This document shows, piece after piece, positions 27,092 through 36,380 of a stretch of DNA of 64,000 nt. The position numbers and the translations under genes were made by a program. The notes beneath the pieces were generated by a model. That model was given only the letters and a program-made list of their open reading frames with translations. It was not told where the DNA came from and did not search any database. Source of the DNA: Vibrio panuliri (GTDB taxonomy: Bacteria; Pseudomonadota; Gammaproteobacteria; Enterobacterales; Vibrionaceae); NCBI RefSeq assembly GCF_009938205.1, contig NZ_AP019654.1:496001-560000 (forward strand), read 5' to 3'. How positions within the stretch are numbered: position 1 is the stretch's first letter; each line of letters opens with the position of its first letter.

Positions 27092-28177
27092 TTAGCTATT
27101 ATCTTGTTTGGAAAGGAAATCAGAAAACTCTTCTTCGTAGATGTTAAAGAGCACCATGGTCACAGCAAAAATGATTGGGCCATAAATTAGGCCAATCAGG
27201 CCAAATAGATGCAGACCCCCAAGTAGTGAGAAGAAAATCATCAAGGTATTCATTCCGGCACTGCCTTGCATTAACAGTGGACGCAGCAGATTATCGATGG
27301 AACCGACAATGGCAACGCTCCAAACTAGCAAGAAGATCGCCCAAGTCGTGTCACCGGTAATAAATAGATAGATAGTGGCTGGAATCCAAATTAGCGCCGT
27401 GCCAACGACAGGAATAAAGGACGCAAAGCCCATCATGGTGCCCCAAAATAGCCCAGGGAAACCAGCCAACCACATACCAAAGCCGCCTGCGAGACCTTGT
27501 GCAATCGCGGTCAAGAAAGAGCCCATTACCGCTGATTTCGCAACTTTTTCTACTTCATTGAGCAGCTTATCTTCTTGGCTGCGAGAAAGGGGCAAAATGT
27601 GGCGCATCGCCGAGATGATTTTGTCGTGATCGCGTAGCAAAAAGAACAACACAAACAACATTAAGAAGAAAGACATCAAAAAGTTGGTGGCATCGCCGAG
27701 AATTTTGGCACTAAAACCAACAATATTACTGCCAAATGCGGTCGCAAACTGTGCCACTCGCTGAGCGATTTCTTGCGGCTGAATTTCTTCAAATGGGAGA
27801 TAGGTATTGACTACCGATAATCCTTTCACCACCCAAGGGTGAGCGAAGACTTCTTGAATTCCACCATGGGTCACCCAGTAATAGACATTTTGGGAAAACA
27901 CCGTGCCTTGCTGAACAATAGCGGCAAACACGAACAATAGAGGAATCACGATAATAAAAGTGAGTACCACACAAGAGAGAAATGAAACGAGGTTTTTGTG
28001 TTGAGGGAGCTTGCTTTCAATCCACTCATGAATCGGAAACATAAGCAGTGACAGAATAAATGCCATCACAATAGAGTTAACATAGGGCTCGATCAACAAA
28101 AAGCAAGCAAAGGCAGACGCTAACAGAGCGGCGACCAAAACCCAGTGTCCTGACGTAATTTTAACTTTTTCTGTCAC
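27092..28177 (-). CDS. AI-2E / PerM family membrane protein
   Basis: A polytopic protein of about 361 residues of the AI-2E transporter (PerM, YdiK-like) family. Early helices are ASAFACFLLIEPYVNSIVMAFILS, a cytoplasmic segment follows, and the conserved C-terminal half shows FPGLFWGTMMGFASFIPVVGTALIW and LIYGPIIFAVTMVLF. Family members are proposed exporters or cation/proton antiporters; the substrate here is unknown. The frame is open to 28297, but that part runs through the palindromic repeat at 28246-28302. I use the GTG at 28177 (TEKVKITSGHW), with GGA seven bases before it. Confidence 0.8.
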   Translation of the reverse strand: MTEKVKITSGHWVLVAALLASAFACFLLIEPYVNSIVMAFILSLLMFPIHEWIESKLPQHKNLVSFLSCVVLTFIIVIPLLFVFAAIVQQGTVFSQNVYYWVTHGGIQEVFAHPWVVKGLSVVNTYLPFEEIQPQEIAQRVAQFATAFGSNIVGFSAKILGDATNFLMSFFLMLFVLFFLLRDHDKIISAMRHILPLSRSQEDKLLNEVEKVAKSAVMGSFLTAIAQGLAGGFGMWLAGFPGLFWGTMMGFASFIPVVGTALIWIPATIYLFITGDTTWAIFLLVWSVAIVGSIDNLLRPLLMQGSAGMNTLMIFFSLLGGLHLFGLIGLIYGPIIFAVTMVLFNIYEEEFSDFLSKQDNS

Positions 28178-28245
28178 AGTAGTGTCCAATTTATAGTTCA
28201 GATATACAGTATAACAAGGTGCTTGGTTCAAATGATCTGAATCCT

Positions 28246-28302
28246 GCATCTTGAAGTCACTTGAGTATATAATGGCTTGATACCTAAGCGACTTCAAGAT
28301 GC
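28246..28302. repeat. Palindromic intergenic repeat element
   Basis: Outer arms GCATCTTGAAGTC (28246-28258) and GACTTCAAGATGC (28290-28302) are perfect complements; the pairing continues imperfectly inward (ACTTGAGTAT against ATACCTAAGC). Sequences of this kind (ACTTGGGTAT next to CTTCAAGATGC) recur between Vibrio genes as I remember them. Partial matches occur in this window at 25741-25752, 35033-35046 and 45799-45808. Confidence 0.65.
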
Positions 28303-28445
28303 TGATTTGAGAGTTTGAGACTCTTTCTAAGTCATCTTAATACGATAGGTGAGCCCGCATTGAAAAGGATAGGGCATTTTTTGCCAGTTAGTGTCAATCT
28401 ACTGTGCAGGTTAGGTCTTGGTTTGAATGGCGAGAGAGGCAAGTG

Positions 28446-28568
28446 ATGGGATGTTGTAATAACGATAAATGCAGTGGTGAAAATGCAAAAGCGAGTAAAA
28501 AGCGCATTCCTTGGTTTGCGTTGCTGATCTCAGCTTTGGTGCTGCTCGTTGCTGTTTACTGGCAATAA
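28446..28568 (+). CDS. 40-residue cysteine-rich single-pass membrane peptide
   Basis: A small ORF starting MGCCNNDKCSGENAKASKK, then a hydrophobic helix (about residues 22-39) ending VAVYWQ. The ATG has a strong ribosome site AGAGAGG six bases upstream. Three cysteines (3, 4, 9) sit before a lysine-rich segment, which by the positive-inside rule should leave the N-terminus in the cytoplasm. I do not recognise a characterised family. A conserved small ORF next to hemL in other vibrios would confirm it. Its stop codon lies inside the T run of the hemL terminator on the other strand. Confidence 0.65.
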   Translation: MGCCNNDKCSGENAKASKKRIPWFALLISALVLLVAVYWQ

Positions 28569-28589
28569 AAAGGCTGCCTAAGCAGCCTT
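28565..28589 (-). terminator. Terminator of hemL
   Basis: On the minus strand AAGGCTGC-N4-GCAGCCTT followed by TTTTTA, 16 bp after the hemL stop. It overlaps the stop codon of the small plus-strand ORF. Confidence 0.75.
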
Positions 28590-28604
28590 ATCTTGAAGAT
28601 GTGA

Positions 28605-29900
28605 TTATTTAGCTTCTTGAGCAAGAATAGCAAAGCAACGATCTGCTGCGCTGAGCGTCGCTTCAATTTCTTTGCTGCCATGAGCCAGAGAAGTAAAGCT
28701 AGCCTCAAATGCTGATGGCGCAAGATAAACACCGTAATCAAGCATCAAGTGGAAGAAACGCTTGAAGCGCTCAACATCACACTTAGTCACATCTTCGTAG
28801 CAAGTTACCGTTTCTTGGTCAGTAAAGAAGAAACCAAACATACCGCCAACTTGGTTTACCACTAGTGGAACACCATGTTTATCTGCCAACTGTTTAAAGC
28901 CTTCCGCTAACTGTTTAGTGATGTAAGCTAAACGCTCTTCGTTGCCTTCCGCGCGCAGTACATTTAGACAAGCAAAGCCTGCCGCCATGGCCACAGGGTT
29001 ACCTGAAAGCGTACCCGCTTGGTAAACTGGACCTGTTGGTGCAATGTATTGCATCACGTCACGACGACCACCAAATGCCCCTACAGGCATTCCACCACCA
29101 ATCACTTTACCAAGTGTGGTTAGATCCGGTTTGATGTTGTAATGAGCTTGAGCGCCACCAAGTGCTACGCGGAAACCAGTCATTACCTCGTCGAAGATCA
29201 ATAGTGCGCCTTCTTGGTCACAGATTTCGCGTAGGCCTTGGTGGAAACCGTCAACTGGAGGAATGCAGTTCATGTTGCCGGCTACAGGCTCAACGATAAT
29301 ACAAGCGATCTCGTCTTTGTTAGCCGCAAATAGTTCACGTACAGAGTCAAGGTCATTAAAGGTTGCCGTTAGTGTGTACTTCGCAAAATCAGCCGGTACG
29401 CCTGGAGAGCTTGGTTGACCGAGCGTTAACGCACCAGAACCTGCTTTTACCAATAGGCTATCAGCGTGACCATGGTAGCAACCTTCAAATTTGATGATTT
29501 TGTCACGGCCAGTAAAACCTCGAGCTAAGCGAATTGCGCTCATGGTTGCTTCTGTACCTGAGCTCACCATGCGAACTTGTTCCATCGACGGAACCAACTC
29601 GCTTACCAACTCTGCCATGTTGATTTCAAGTTCTGTTGGTGCTCCGAAGCTCAAACCACGTTGCGCTGCGGCAATAACAGCTTCGCGAATAGCGACATGG
29701 TTATGGCCAAGAATCATTGGTCCCCAAGAGCCGACGTAGTCAATGTAAGCTTTACCGTCTGCATCAAAAATTAGAGGGCCATCAGCACGTTCAACAAATA
29801 CTGGTGCGCCACCAACGCCGTTAAAAGCTCGAACAGGGGAGTTTACGCCGCCTGGAATGGTTTTTTGCGCTTTTTCATATAGGTCTGCTGATTTGGTCAT
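28605..29900 (-). CDS. hemL: Glutamate-1-semialdehyde 2,1-aminomutase HemL
   Basis: A 431-residue PLP-dependent class III aminotransferase-fold enzyme that converts glutamate-1-semialdehyde to 5-aminolevulinate, the C5 entry to heme. The PLP lysine is Lys265 in [18 protein letters not shown], and cofactor contacts SSGTEATM and [10 protein letters not shown] are present. Length is normal. The gene is single, transcribed from a promoter at 30022-30050 and ended at 28565-28589. Divergent erpA supplies iron-sulfur clusters, so the pair joins two iron-linked cofactor functions. Confidence 0.96.
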   Translation of the reverse strand: MTKSADLYEKAQKTIPGGVNSPVRAFNGVGGAPVFVERADGPLIFDADGKAYIDYVGSWGPMILGHNHVAIREAVIAAAQRGLSFGAPTELEINMAELVSELVPSMEQVRMVSSGTEATMSAIRLARGFTGRDKIIKFEGCYHGHADSLLVKAGSGALTLGQPSSPGVPADFAKYTLTATFNDLDSVRELFAANKDEIACIIVEPVAGNMNCIPPVDGFHQGLREICDQEGALLIFDEVMTGFRVALGGAQAHYNIKPDLTTLGKVIGGGMPVGAFGGRRDVMQYIAPTGPVYQAGTLSGNPVAMAAGFACLNVLRAEGNEERLAYITKQLAEGFKQLADKHGVPLVVNQVGGMFGFFFTDQETVTCYEDVTKCDVERFKRFFHLMLDYGVYLAPSAFEASFTSLAHGSKEIEATLSAADRCFAILAQEAK

Positions 29901-30021
29901 TGAAATATCCTCTTTTGATTGCTCGGACCAAGTAGGTGGGCATTGTACCCCTCCTCACGAGGATGAAAAACGTTTTCCAACAAAATCTGGGTAAATTAAG
30001 ATCTAACTTACGGAATGCTAA

Positions 30022-30050
30022 TTTATAGAATCATTACTTTACGCATTCAA
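30022..30050 (-). promoter_or_regulatory. Sigma-70 promoter of hemL
   Basis: Minus strand TTGAAT (30050-30045), 17-bp spacer, TATAAA (30027-30022). Start near 30015 gives a leader of about 115 nt. Confidence 0.6.
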
Positions 30051-30072
30051 TTACTCAATCGGCGGTGAATAC

Positions 30073-30101
30073 TTGAACGCTGCACTCAGGTATTAGATAA
30101 T
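30073..30101 (+). promoter_or_regulatory. Sigma-70 promoter of erpA
   Basis: TTGAAC (30073-30078), 17-bp spacer, GATAAT (30096-30101). Start near 30108, about 80 nt before the erpA start. Confidence 0.6.
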
Positions 30102-30189
30102 CACGCTATCAATAAAACAAAACTGCTGCACAAACTATGACCCGACTCAGGCGATTCATAAGCAGTAGAGACAAGTGAGAGAGGTCGGT

Positions 30190-30531
30190 GTGAGCGAAGC
30201 CAATATTCCCCTAACATTTTCTGATGCAGCCGCGAAGCGCGTAAACACTTTGATTGCTGAAGAAGAAAACCCAAATTTAAAGCTACGCGTTTACATCACT
30301 GGTGGTGGCTGTAGTGGTTTTCAGTATGGTTTTACCTTCGATGAAAATGTGAATGATGGTGATACCACGATTGTAAACAGCGGTGTGACGCTGGTGGTTG
30401 ACCCTATGAGTCTACAGTACCTGATTGGTGGCGAAGTTGATTATACCGAAGGTCTGGAAGGATCGCGTTTCTTCGTCAACAACCCTAATGCCACGACGAC
30501 TTGCGGTTGTGGTGCGTCATTTAGCGTTTAA
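30190..30531 (+). CDS. erpA: Iron-sulfur cluster carrier ErpA
   Basis: A 113-residue A-type carrier that delivers Fe-S clusters to apo-enzymes such as IspG/IspH. The three ligand cysteines are Cys41 (GGGCSGFQY), Cys105 and Cys107 ([11 protein letters not shown] at the C-terminus). The start is the GTG at 30190, with AGAGAGG just upstream and the family N-terminus [17 protein letters not shown]. An in-frame GTG five codons earlier would place the ribosome site inside the gene. It is divergent from hemL and ended by the hairpin at 30554-30581. Confidence 0.93.
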   Translation: MSEANIPLTFSDAAAKRVNTLIAEEENPNLKLRVYITGGGCSGFQYGFTFDENVNDGDTTIVNSGVTLVVDPMSLQYLIGGEVDYTEGLEGSRFFVNNPNATTTCGCGASFSV

Positions 30532-30553
30532 CGCCCAGCAAGACGTTAGAGTG

Positions 30554-30581
30554 AAAAGCTGCCAATGGCAGCTTTTATTTT
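30554..30581 (+). terminator. Terminator of erpA
   Basis: AAAAGCTGCC-AAT-GGCAGCTTTT stem followed by ATTTT, 22 bp after the stop. Confidence 0.85.
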
Positions 30582-30658
30582 ACCTATTGCATAAATTGAA
30601 CAAATAATGATCAGTGTCATATTTGTTGTCGTTATAGAAAAGAGAATATTTTGTAAAC

Positions 30659-30686
30659 TTGTCATCTCAATCAAGCTTGTTATGCT
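30659..30686 (+). promoter_or_regulatory. Sigma-70 promoter of the RND efflux operon
   Basis: TTGTCA (30659-30664), 16-bp spacer, TATGCT (30681-30686). Start near 30693 leaves a leader of about 100 nt before the first gene. Confidence 0.55.
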
Positions 30687-30796
30687 AGCCAAGAAGAAAA
30701 GATTAATGTGGTCCTTTTTGAACAAAAAACTATAAAAAACAGTAAAAAGGAATCTTAAGCACGCTGGATGTCGCTTATGTAGTTTTAAGGATAGTT

Positions 30797-31903
30797 ATGG
30801 CTAAGTTGTCTATATTTCGTTTTTTATCAGTCCGACCTGTTTTTATCTCGCTAATTTTAGTTGTTCTGCTAGGTATATGGTTGGCAATGGGCGTCAACTC
30901 ACACTCTCAAGAAGTGACGCCATCCACTGCAGAGCAAGAGAGAGAAGTTCCTCTTGCCCGAGTCTCCTTCAATACGTTTAACGCCCAATCGACGCATAAA
31001 ACGATTGACCTTTACGGGCGAACCGCACCCGATCGCGAAGCGAAATTAGGGGCGGAAATTGCAGGCAAAATCGTCAATCTTGTCGTCAATAAAGGTGACC
31101 GAGTCAAACGCAACCAAGTGATTGCGGTGATTGATAAAGGTGATCTGGCGATTCAACTCAAACGGGCTGAAGCGATGCTTACGGTTCGTGAGAAAGAGTT
31201 TAAAGCAGCGCAATCACTGAAAAGCAAAGGCTTGCAAGGTGAAGTTGCGTTTGCGAATGCACAAGCACTATTGGTCGAAGCCAAAGCAGTTGTGAGTAAT
31301 GCCAAGTTGGCTCTACGTAATACTCAGGTCAAAGCACCGTTTGATGGCGTGGTTGATCACCTCTTTATCGAGCAAGGAGACTTTGTTGGCATCGGTGATC
31401 CGGTCGCGACCTTAATTGATCTGGATAAGATCGTGATTGAAGCTGATGTGAGTGAGCGGCATATCCAAGAGATCAAAATTAACCAACCTGCGACCGTTCG
31501 CTTTATTAATGGGCAAACCACTCAAGGTGTGGTGCGTTATATTGCGCGAGTCTCATCCTCTTCGACAAATACATTCCCAATTGAAGTGGAAGTCGAAAAT
31601 CCACAACAACTTATTCCTGCAGGTGTGAGTACTGAGGTTGAGTTGAACCTTCAAGACCAATTGGCGGTCAAGATCACGCCAGCCATGTTAGCGCTAGATG
31701 AGGCGGGCAATCTTGGCGTAAAAACCTTGATTGAGCAAAATACGGTGAAGTTTATACCGATCCAGTTGGTCAAAGCAGAGCAAGATGGCGTGTGGCTGAC
31801 AGGATTGGGTGAGCAAGTCGATATTATTACGACAGGACAAGGTTTTGTTCGCGATGGTGACCAAGTGATTGCGGTGCCAAGCACTGAGTCAAAAGCTCAA
31901 TAG
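30797..31903 (+). CDS. RND efflux periplasmic adaptor (membrane fusion protein)
   Basis: A 368-residue HlyD/AcrA-type adaptor. It has an N-terminal membrane anchor (helix about 13-31), a lipoyl half-motif GAEIAGKIVNLVVNKGDRVKRNQVIAVID, a helical hairpin (about 110-180), the second lipoyl half NTQVKAPFDGVVDHLFIEQGDFV, and beta-barrel and membrane-proximal domains. It links the permease downstream to an outer-membrane channel, probably TolC (tolC is at 55205-56527). The pair occupies the place of V. cholerae VC0628-VC0629 (VexEF in my recollection, not certain). The permease starts 8 bp later. Confidence 0.9.
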   Translation: MAKLSIFRFLSVRPVFISLILVVLLGIWLAMGVNSHSQEVTPSTAEQEREVPLARVSFNTFNAQSTHKTIDLYGRTAPDREAKLGAEIAGKIVNLVVNKGDRVKRNQVIAVIDKGDLAIQLKRAEAMLTVREKEFKAAQSLKSKGLQGEVAFANAQALLVEAKAVVSNAKLALRNTQVKAPFDGVVDHLFIEQGDFVGIGDPVATLIDLDKIVIEADVSERHIQEIKINQPATVRFINGQTTQGVVRYIARVSSSSTNTFPIEVEVENPQQLIPAGVSTEVELNLQDQLAVKITPAMLALDEAGNLGVKTLIEQNTVKFIPIQLVKAEQDGVWLTGLGEQVDIITTGQGFVRDGDQVIAVPSTESKAQ

Positions 31904-31911
31904 GGGGTCGC

Positions 31912-34900
31912 ATGTTTAGTCTAATTGATGCGGCGCTTTCTCGTACGCGAACCATGATGGTGCTGTTGGTGTTTATTTTGATTGCTGGTGTGATCACTTA
32001 TGTCACCATCCCCAAAGAGTCGAGTCCTGATATCACCATTCCCATTATTTATGTATCAGTAGGACACCAAGGTATTTCACCGGTTGATGCTGAACGTCTG
32101 TTGGTGCGCCCGATTGAGCAAGAATTGCGCTCAATTGAAGGGGTGAAAGAGATGACGGCAACGGCCTCTGAGGGACATGCCTCAGTTATGTTGGAGTTCT
32201 CCGTCGGCGTGGATCTCAACAAAGCCATGGCAGATGTGCGTGAAGCGGTTGACCTCGCTAAGCCCAAACTACCTGAAGATAGTGATGAGCCTACGGTTAA
32301 TGAAGTGACTCTGGCGGCAGAAGAGCCCGTCTTGTCTTTGGTGCTCTATGGAACTGTGCCAGAGCGCACAATTGTCCAAATCGCCCGTCGATTGCAAGAT
32401 AAGCTAGAAAGCTATCGCCAAGTGCTTGAAGTGGATATCGCGGGTGACCGTGAAGATATTGTCGAAATTATCGTTGATCCGCTTTTGATGGAAAGTTATG
32501 GCTTGGATCAAGCGGATATTTACAACCTGATTGCCCTCAATAACCGCGTGGTGGCAGCCGGATTTGTTGATACCGGATATGGACGCTTCTCGGTCAAAGT
32601 CCCTTCGGTATTTGATTCGATCAAAGATGTCCTAGAACTGCCAATTAAAGTCGATGGCAAGCAAGTGATTACTTTTGCTGATGTTGCGACCGTTCGACGC
32701 GCGTTTCGTGATCCGGAAAGCTATGCCCGTTTAGATGGTGAGTCAGCCGTTGTTCTTGACGTAAGTAAACGAGCTGGTGAAAACATTATTGAGACTGTGG
32801 CTCTGGTTAAAGCGGTATTAAGTGAGGCGCAAAAGAGCACTCAGTGGCCCGATAATTTATTGGTTAAATACACCTGGGATCAGTCAGACGATGTCAAAAT
32901 GATGTTGAATGACCTGCAAAACAATATTTTGTCAGCGATCATCTTAGTGGTGATTGTGATCATCGCGATTCTAGGTATGCGAACCGCATTGTTGGTGGGT
33001 ATATCTATACCGGGGTCTTTTCTTGCTGGCTTACTCGCGCTGTCAGTGTTTGGTGTCACCATTAATATTATCGTGTTGTTCTCCTTTATTATGGCGGTTG
33101 GCATGCTGGTTGATGGTGCGATTGTGGTCACGGAGTTTGCTGACAGGCGTATGCAAGAAGGGACACCGAGAAAACAAGCCTATCGTGATGCAGCAAAGCG
33201 GATGGCTTGGCCTATTACCGCCTCAACGGCCACAACGTTAGCGGCGTTTGCTCCACTGCTATTTTGGCCTGATATCACTGGCGAGTTTATGAAATTTCTC
33301 CCACTGACTTTGATTGCGACGCTGTTTGCCTCCTTGGTGATGGCCATGCTGTTCGTTCCGGTGCTTGGGGGGATGTTTGGCAAACCACAACATGTCACTC
33401 AGGTGAGCAGAGAGCGTATGGTTGCTCTGCATGACGGAGATTTTTCTCAGGCTACAGGGATTACTAAGCTTTATTATCAAACGCTTAATGTTGCTTTGAG
33501 CCATCCTGTCAAAATTCTATTGTTGGCGGTTGCATTAGCATTTGGGGTTGGTGCAGCTTATAACAAGGCCGGGCTTGGCGCCGAGTTTTTCCCTGAAGTT
33601 GACCCGCCATTTTTTACCGTAAAAGTGCGTTCATACGGTGATCTATCGATCAACGAAAAAGATAACATCATGCGCGATATTGAACAGATGATGTTGGGGC
33701 ATGATGAGTTTGAAAGTGTCTACACTCGCACTGGCGGGGATGATGAAATCGGTCAGATCCAAATCACTCCCGTTGATTGGCAGTATCGTCGCAAAGTCAA
33801 AACCATCATTGAAGAACTTAAGCAACAAACTGACCAATATGCAGGTGTTGAGATTGAGTACAAATTCCCAGATGCGGGTCCACCTGTGGAAAGTGATTTG
33901 GTGATTGAAATGTCCGCTCTCAACTTAAATGATCTCGATAGCGCGGCAAAGCAAGTTCGTGAGTGGGCGAATAACTACGCTGCACTGACCAATATTAGTG
34001 ACAACTCAAGCAAAGATGGGATTGATTGGCAGATTGATATTCGCCGTGATGATGCTTCTCGCTTTGCCGCCGATGCCACCCTAGTGGGTAATACGGTGCA
34101 GTTTGTTACCAATGGTTTGAAAATAGGCGATTACCTGCCAGACGATTCGAATGAAGAAGTCGATATCATTGTTCGTTATCCAGAAGATAAGCGTGATATC
34201 GGCAAGTTTGATGAGCTGCGAGTTAAGACGGCGATGGGGATGGTACCTCTGACTAACTTTGCGAGTATCGTACCAGACCATAAGCAAGATACGATTCATC
34301 GCGTCGATGGGCATCGCATCATAAGCATCAAGGCAGACATAAAAGAGGGCTACAACCTTGCCCTTGAGTTGCCCAAGATTGATGAGGCGCTGAGCCAAAT
34401 TGATTTTGTTGATGGTGTGGAGTTTAAGTTGCGTGGGCAAAACGAAGAGCAAGAGAATTCATCCGCGTTTTTGCAGTCAGCCTTCTTAGTTGCATTAGTC
34501 GTGATGGCGCTGATCCTAATTACTCAGTTCAATAGTTTTTATCAAGCGTTCTTGATCTTAAGCGCAGTGTTATTCTCAACTGTTGGGGTTTTTGCAGGAT
34601 TACTGATCTTCCAACGTCCTTTTGGGGTCGTGATGTCAGGGATCGGCGTGATTGCCCTTGCGGGGATCGTGGTCAACAACAATATTGTATTGATTGATAC
34701 CTACAATCAGTTGCGTCGGCGCGGCCTAGAGAAGCGAGAAGCAATATTACGCACAGGTGTTCAACGTTTAAGACCCGTCTTGCTCACTACGGTGACCACG
34801 ATTTTAGGGTTACTACCCATGGTGTTGGAGATGAACATCGATCTGATCAATCAGAAAGTGGAGTTTGGTGCGCCAAGTACTCAATGGTGGTCACAACTAG

Positions 34901-35031
34901 CGACAGCAGTGTCTGGTGGGTTGGCGTTTGCTACCTTGCTCACTCTGGTGCTGACGCCTTGTTTGTTGATGTTAGGGCGAAATCAATTACCACAAGAGGA
35001 TGACTCGCCGGTCGCTGCTGAGCAACCGTAA
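31912..35031 (+). CDS. RND efflux permease (AcrB-like)
   Basis: A 1039-residue proton- or sodium-driven exporter of the RND superfamily, with twelve helices and two large periplasmic loops (about 35-330 and 560-860). Aligned by eye to AcrB, the helix 4 relay Asp407-Asp408 is MLVDGAIVV here (one Asp kept, the second Gly), and Lys940 is Asn in VVNNNIVLID, while Arg971 (QRLRPVLLT) is kept. SD AGGGGG precedes the ATG. It works with the adaptor upstream. The substrate is unknown. The family is certain; the link to the Na+-dependent VexF is a suggestion. Confidence 0.92.
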   Translation: MFSLIDAALSRTRTMMVLLVFILIAGVITYVTIPKESSPDITIPIIYVSVGHQGISPVDAERLLVRPIEQELRSIEGVKEMTATASEGHASVMLEFSVGVDLNKAMADVREAVDLAKPKLPEDSDEPTVNEVTLAAEEPVLSLVLYGTVPERTIVQIARRLQDKLESYRQVLEVDIAGDREDIVEIIVDPLLMESYGLDQADIYNLIALNNRVVAAGFVDTGYGRFSVKVPSVFDSIKDVLELPIKVDGKQVITFADVATVRRAFRDPESYARLDGESAVVLDVSKRAGENIIETVALVKAVLSEAQKSTQWPDNLLVKYTWDQSDDVKMMLNDLQNNILSAIILVVIVIIAILGMRTALLVGISIPGSFLAGLLALSVFGVTINIIVLFSFIMAVGMLVDGAIVVTEFADRRMQEGTPRKQAYRDAAKRMAWPITASTATTLAAFAPLLFWPDITGEFMKFLPLTLIATLFASLVMAMLFVPVLGGMFGKPQHVTQVSRERMVALHDGDFSQATGITKLYYQTLNVALSHPVKILLLAVALAFGVGAAYNKAGLGAEFFPEVDPPFFTVKVRSYGDLSINEKDNIMRDIEQMMLGHDEFESVYTRTGGDDEIGQIQITPVDWQYRRKVKTIIEELKQQTDQYAGVEIEYKFPDAGPPVESDLVIEMSALNLNDLDSAAKQVREWANNYAALTNISDNSSKDGIDWQIDIRRDDASRFAADATLVGNTVQFVTNGLKIGDYLPDDSNEEVDIIVRYPEDKRDIGKFDELRVKTAMGMVPLTNFASIVPDHKQDTIHRVDGHRIISIKADIKEGYNLALELPKIDEALSQIDFVDGVEFKLRGQNEEQENSSAFLQSAFLVALVVMALILITQFNSFYQAFLILSAVLFSTVGVFAGLLIFQRPFGVVMSGIGVIALAGIVVNNNIVLIDTYNQLRRRGLEKREAILRTGVQRLRPVLLTTVTTILGLLPMVLEMNIDLINQKVEFGAPSTQWWSQLATAVSGGLAFATLLTLVLTPCLLMLGRNQLPQEDDSPVAAEQP

Positions 35032-35063
35032 AATACTCAAGTGACTCTCGTAGAACTAAAAAT

Positions 35064-35093
35064 AAAAAGCGCTGAATGATCAGCGCTTTTTTT
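35064..35093. terminator. Bidirectional terminator between RND operon and shyC
   Basis: GCGCTGA-ATGA-TCAGCGC stem flanked by AAAAA and TTTTTTT, so it can end both converging transcripts. It abuts the shyC stop. Confidence 0.85.
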
Positions 35094-36380
35094 CTAATTG
35101 TATGCCAACAGTTCGCGGTAGCGTTCCAGTTTCTTTAAACGTAGGTCGGCGTTTGCCATAAAGGTTTGCTTCGCTTTCCCGGTGAGAGATTTTGATTGTG
35201 GCAATTTTACGGTGCGAGCATTTTTATGTACGCCATTAACCAAAAACTCGTAATGGAGATGAGGACCGGTTACACGCCCAGTGCCACCTAAGGTACCAAT
35301 AGTTTGTCCTTGTTTTACCCGCTGACCAGTTTTGACCATCCGGCGTTGTAGGTGTAGGTATTTGGTGATGTAGGTATTGCTGTGTTTTATAAACACATAG
35401 TTACCGTTGAACTGGTTGTAACTTGATTTTTGCACAATACCATCGCCAGCAGCCCAGATTGGTGTACCTACAGGTGCGGCGTAATCCGTCCCTCGGTGCG
35501 CTCGGACTTTCCCTGTGACTGGATGGCGTCGAGTTGGATTAAAGTTAGAAGTCACACGACGAAAATCGAGCGGAGAGCGGAGAAACGCTTTCTTCATTGC
35601 TCGACCATTCTCATCAAAATAGTTACCGGTTTTATCATCCAAAATGGCTTTAAATGTATCGCCTTGGTTGGTAAAAATTGCGGCGATAATTTGACCGCGC
35701 TCTACCACTTCACCTTCAACAATCTTTTCTTGGTAAAGAATCTTAAAGCTATCTCCTGAGCGAATATCGAGCGCGAAGTCAATATCCCAACCGAAGATAC
35801 CGGCTAGCTCCATGATCTGATTTGCGGTTAATCCTGCGGACTTTGCAGCATTCCAGAAGTTAGAAGTGATCGAGGCTTCTGCGTAGTTGTATTGATAGTT
35901 GACCTCTTTGCTCTCGATGCCGCCTTGGTAGCCATCCGCTGTTTGGGTGATGACATAAGCTTCATAAGTATTAATTGGGCGTCGGATCTGCACTAAGTCA
36001 TTATTGGCATCAAAACCAAACTGTAATACGTCACCGGGACGTAGCTTGGTTAACTGCGCTTTAATTTCTTTTCCCGAATTCGTTAGGTTATACAGCAGTC
36101 GTGATGAGAGTCCGGCGCGTTGGAAGACAACTGCAGCACTTTCACCAGAACCGACAGTAAACTTTTTCCACTCAAGTTGAGCCAATGGAGAAGTTTGCGT
36201 CGCGAGCGTTAAATTGGCGCCTTCAATTTCCAATGGATAAATTTTACCCACGTCGTAAAAGCCTTTTTCTTGGCGCAAAGACTGAGGTTCGGGTAATGCG
36301 AGCGCAACACCGATCAAGGCAATAAATAGGATAATCAGCGCTCGATGAATCCTTGGTAATCGAGCAAAAAGAGACAACAT
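35094..36380 (-). CDS. shyC: M23 family peptidoglycan endopeptidase (ShyC-like)
   Basis: A 428-residue envelope protein. The N-terminal anchor helix (RALIILFIALIGVALAL) is of OapA/MepM type, a LysM-like region follows, then a C-terminal M23 metallopeptidase domain. The zinc site is visible in HRGTDYAAPVGTPIWAAGDG (HxxxD) and GPHLHYEF (HxH). Such enzymes cut D,D-crosslinks to let the cell wall grow. V. cholerae has three paralogues, and the one at this chromosomal place (VC0630) is ShyC as I recall. The retained anchor fits ShyC staying in the inner membrane. It is divergent from tyrS. Confidence 0.82.
   Translation of the reverse strand: MLSLFARLPRIHRALIILFIALIGVALALPEPQSLRQEKGFYDVGKIYPLEIEGANLTLATQTSPLAQLEWKKFTVGSGESAAVVFQRAGLSSRLLYNLTNSGKEIKAQLTKLRPGDVLQFGFDANNDLVQIRRPINTYEAYVITQTADGYQGGIESKEVNYQYNYAEASITSNFWNAAKSAGLTANQIMELAGIFGWDIDFALDIRSGDSFKILYQEKIVEGEVVERGQIIAAIFTNQGDTFKAILDDKTGNYFDENGRAMKKAFLRSPLDFRRVTSNFNPTRRHPVTGKVRAHRGTDYAAPVGTPIWAAGDGIVQKSSYNQFNGNYVFIKHSNTYITKYLHLQRRMVKTGQRVKQGQTIGTLGGTGRVTGPHLHYEFLVNGVHKNARTVKLPQSKSLTGKAKQTFMANADLRLKKLERYRELLAYN

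Noticed and set aside
28178..28297. In-frame upstream extension of the AI-2E family gene
   Set aside because: It runs through the palindromic repeat 28246-28302 and the residues do not resemble the family; the GTG at 28177 has a ribosome site.
30140..30165. Possible IscR type 2 site before erpA (ATGACCC...CAGGCGAT)
   Set aside because: The spacing between the CC and GG parts is too short for the type 2 consensus.
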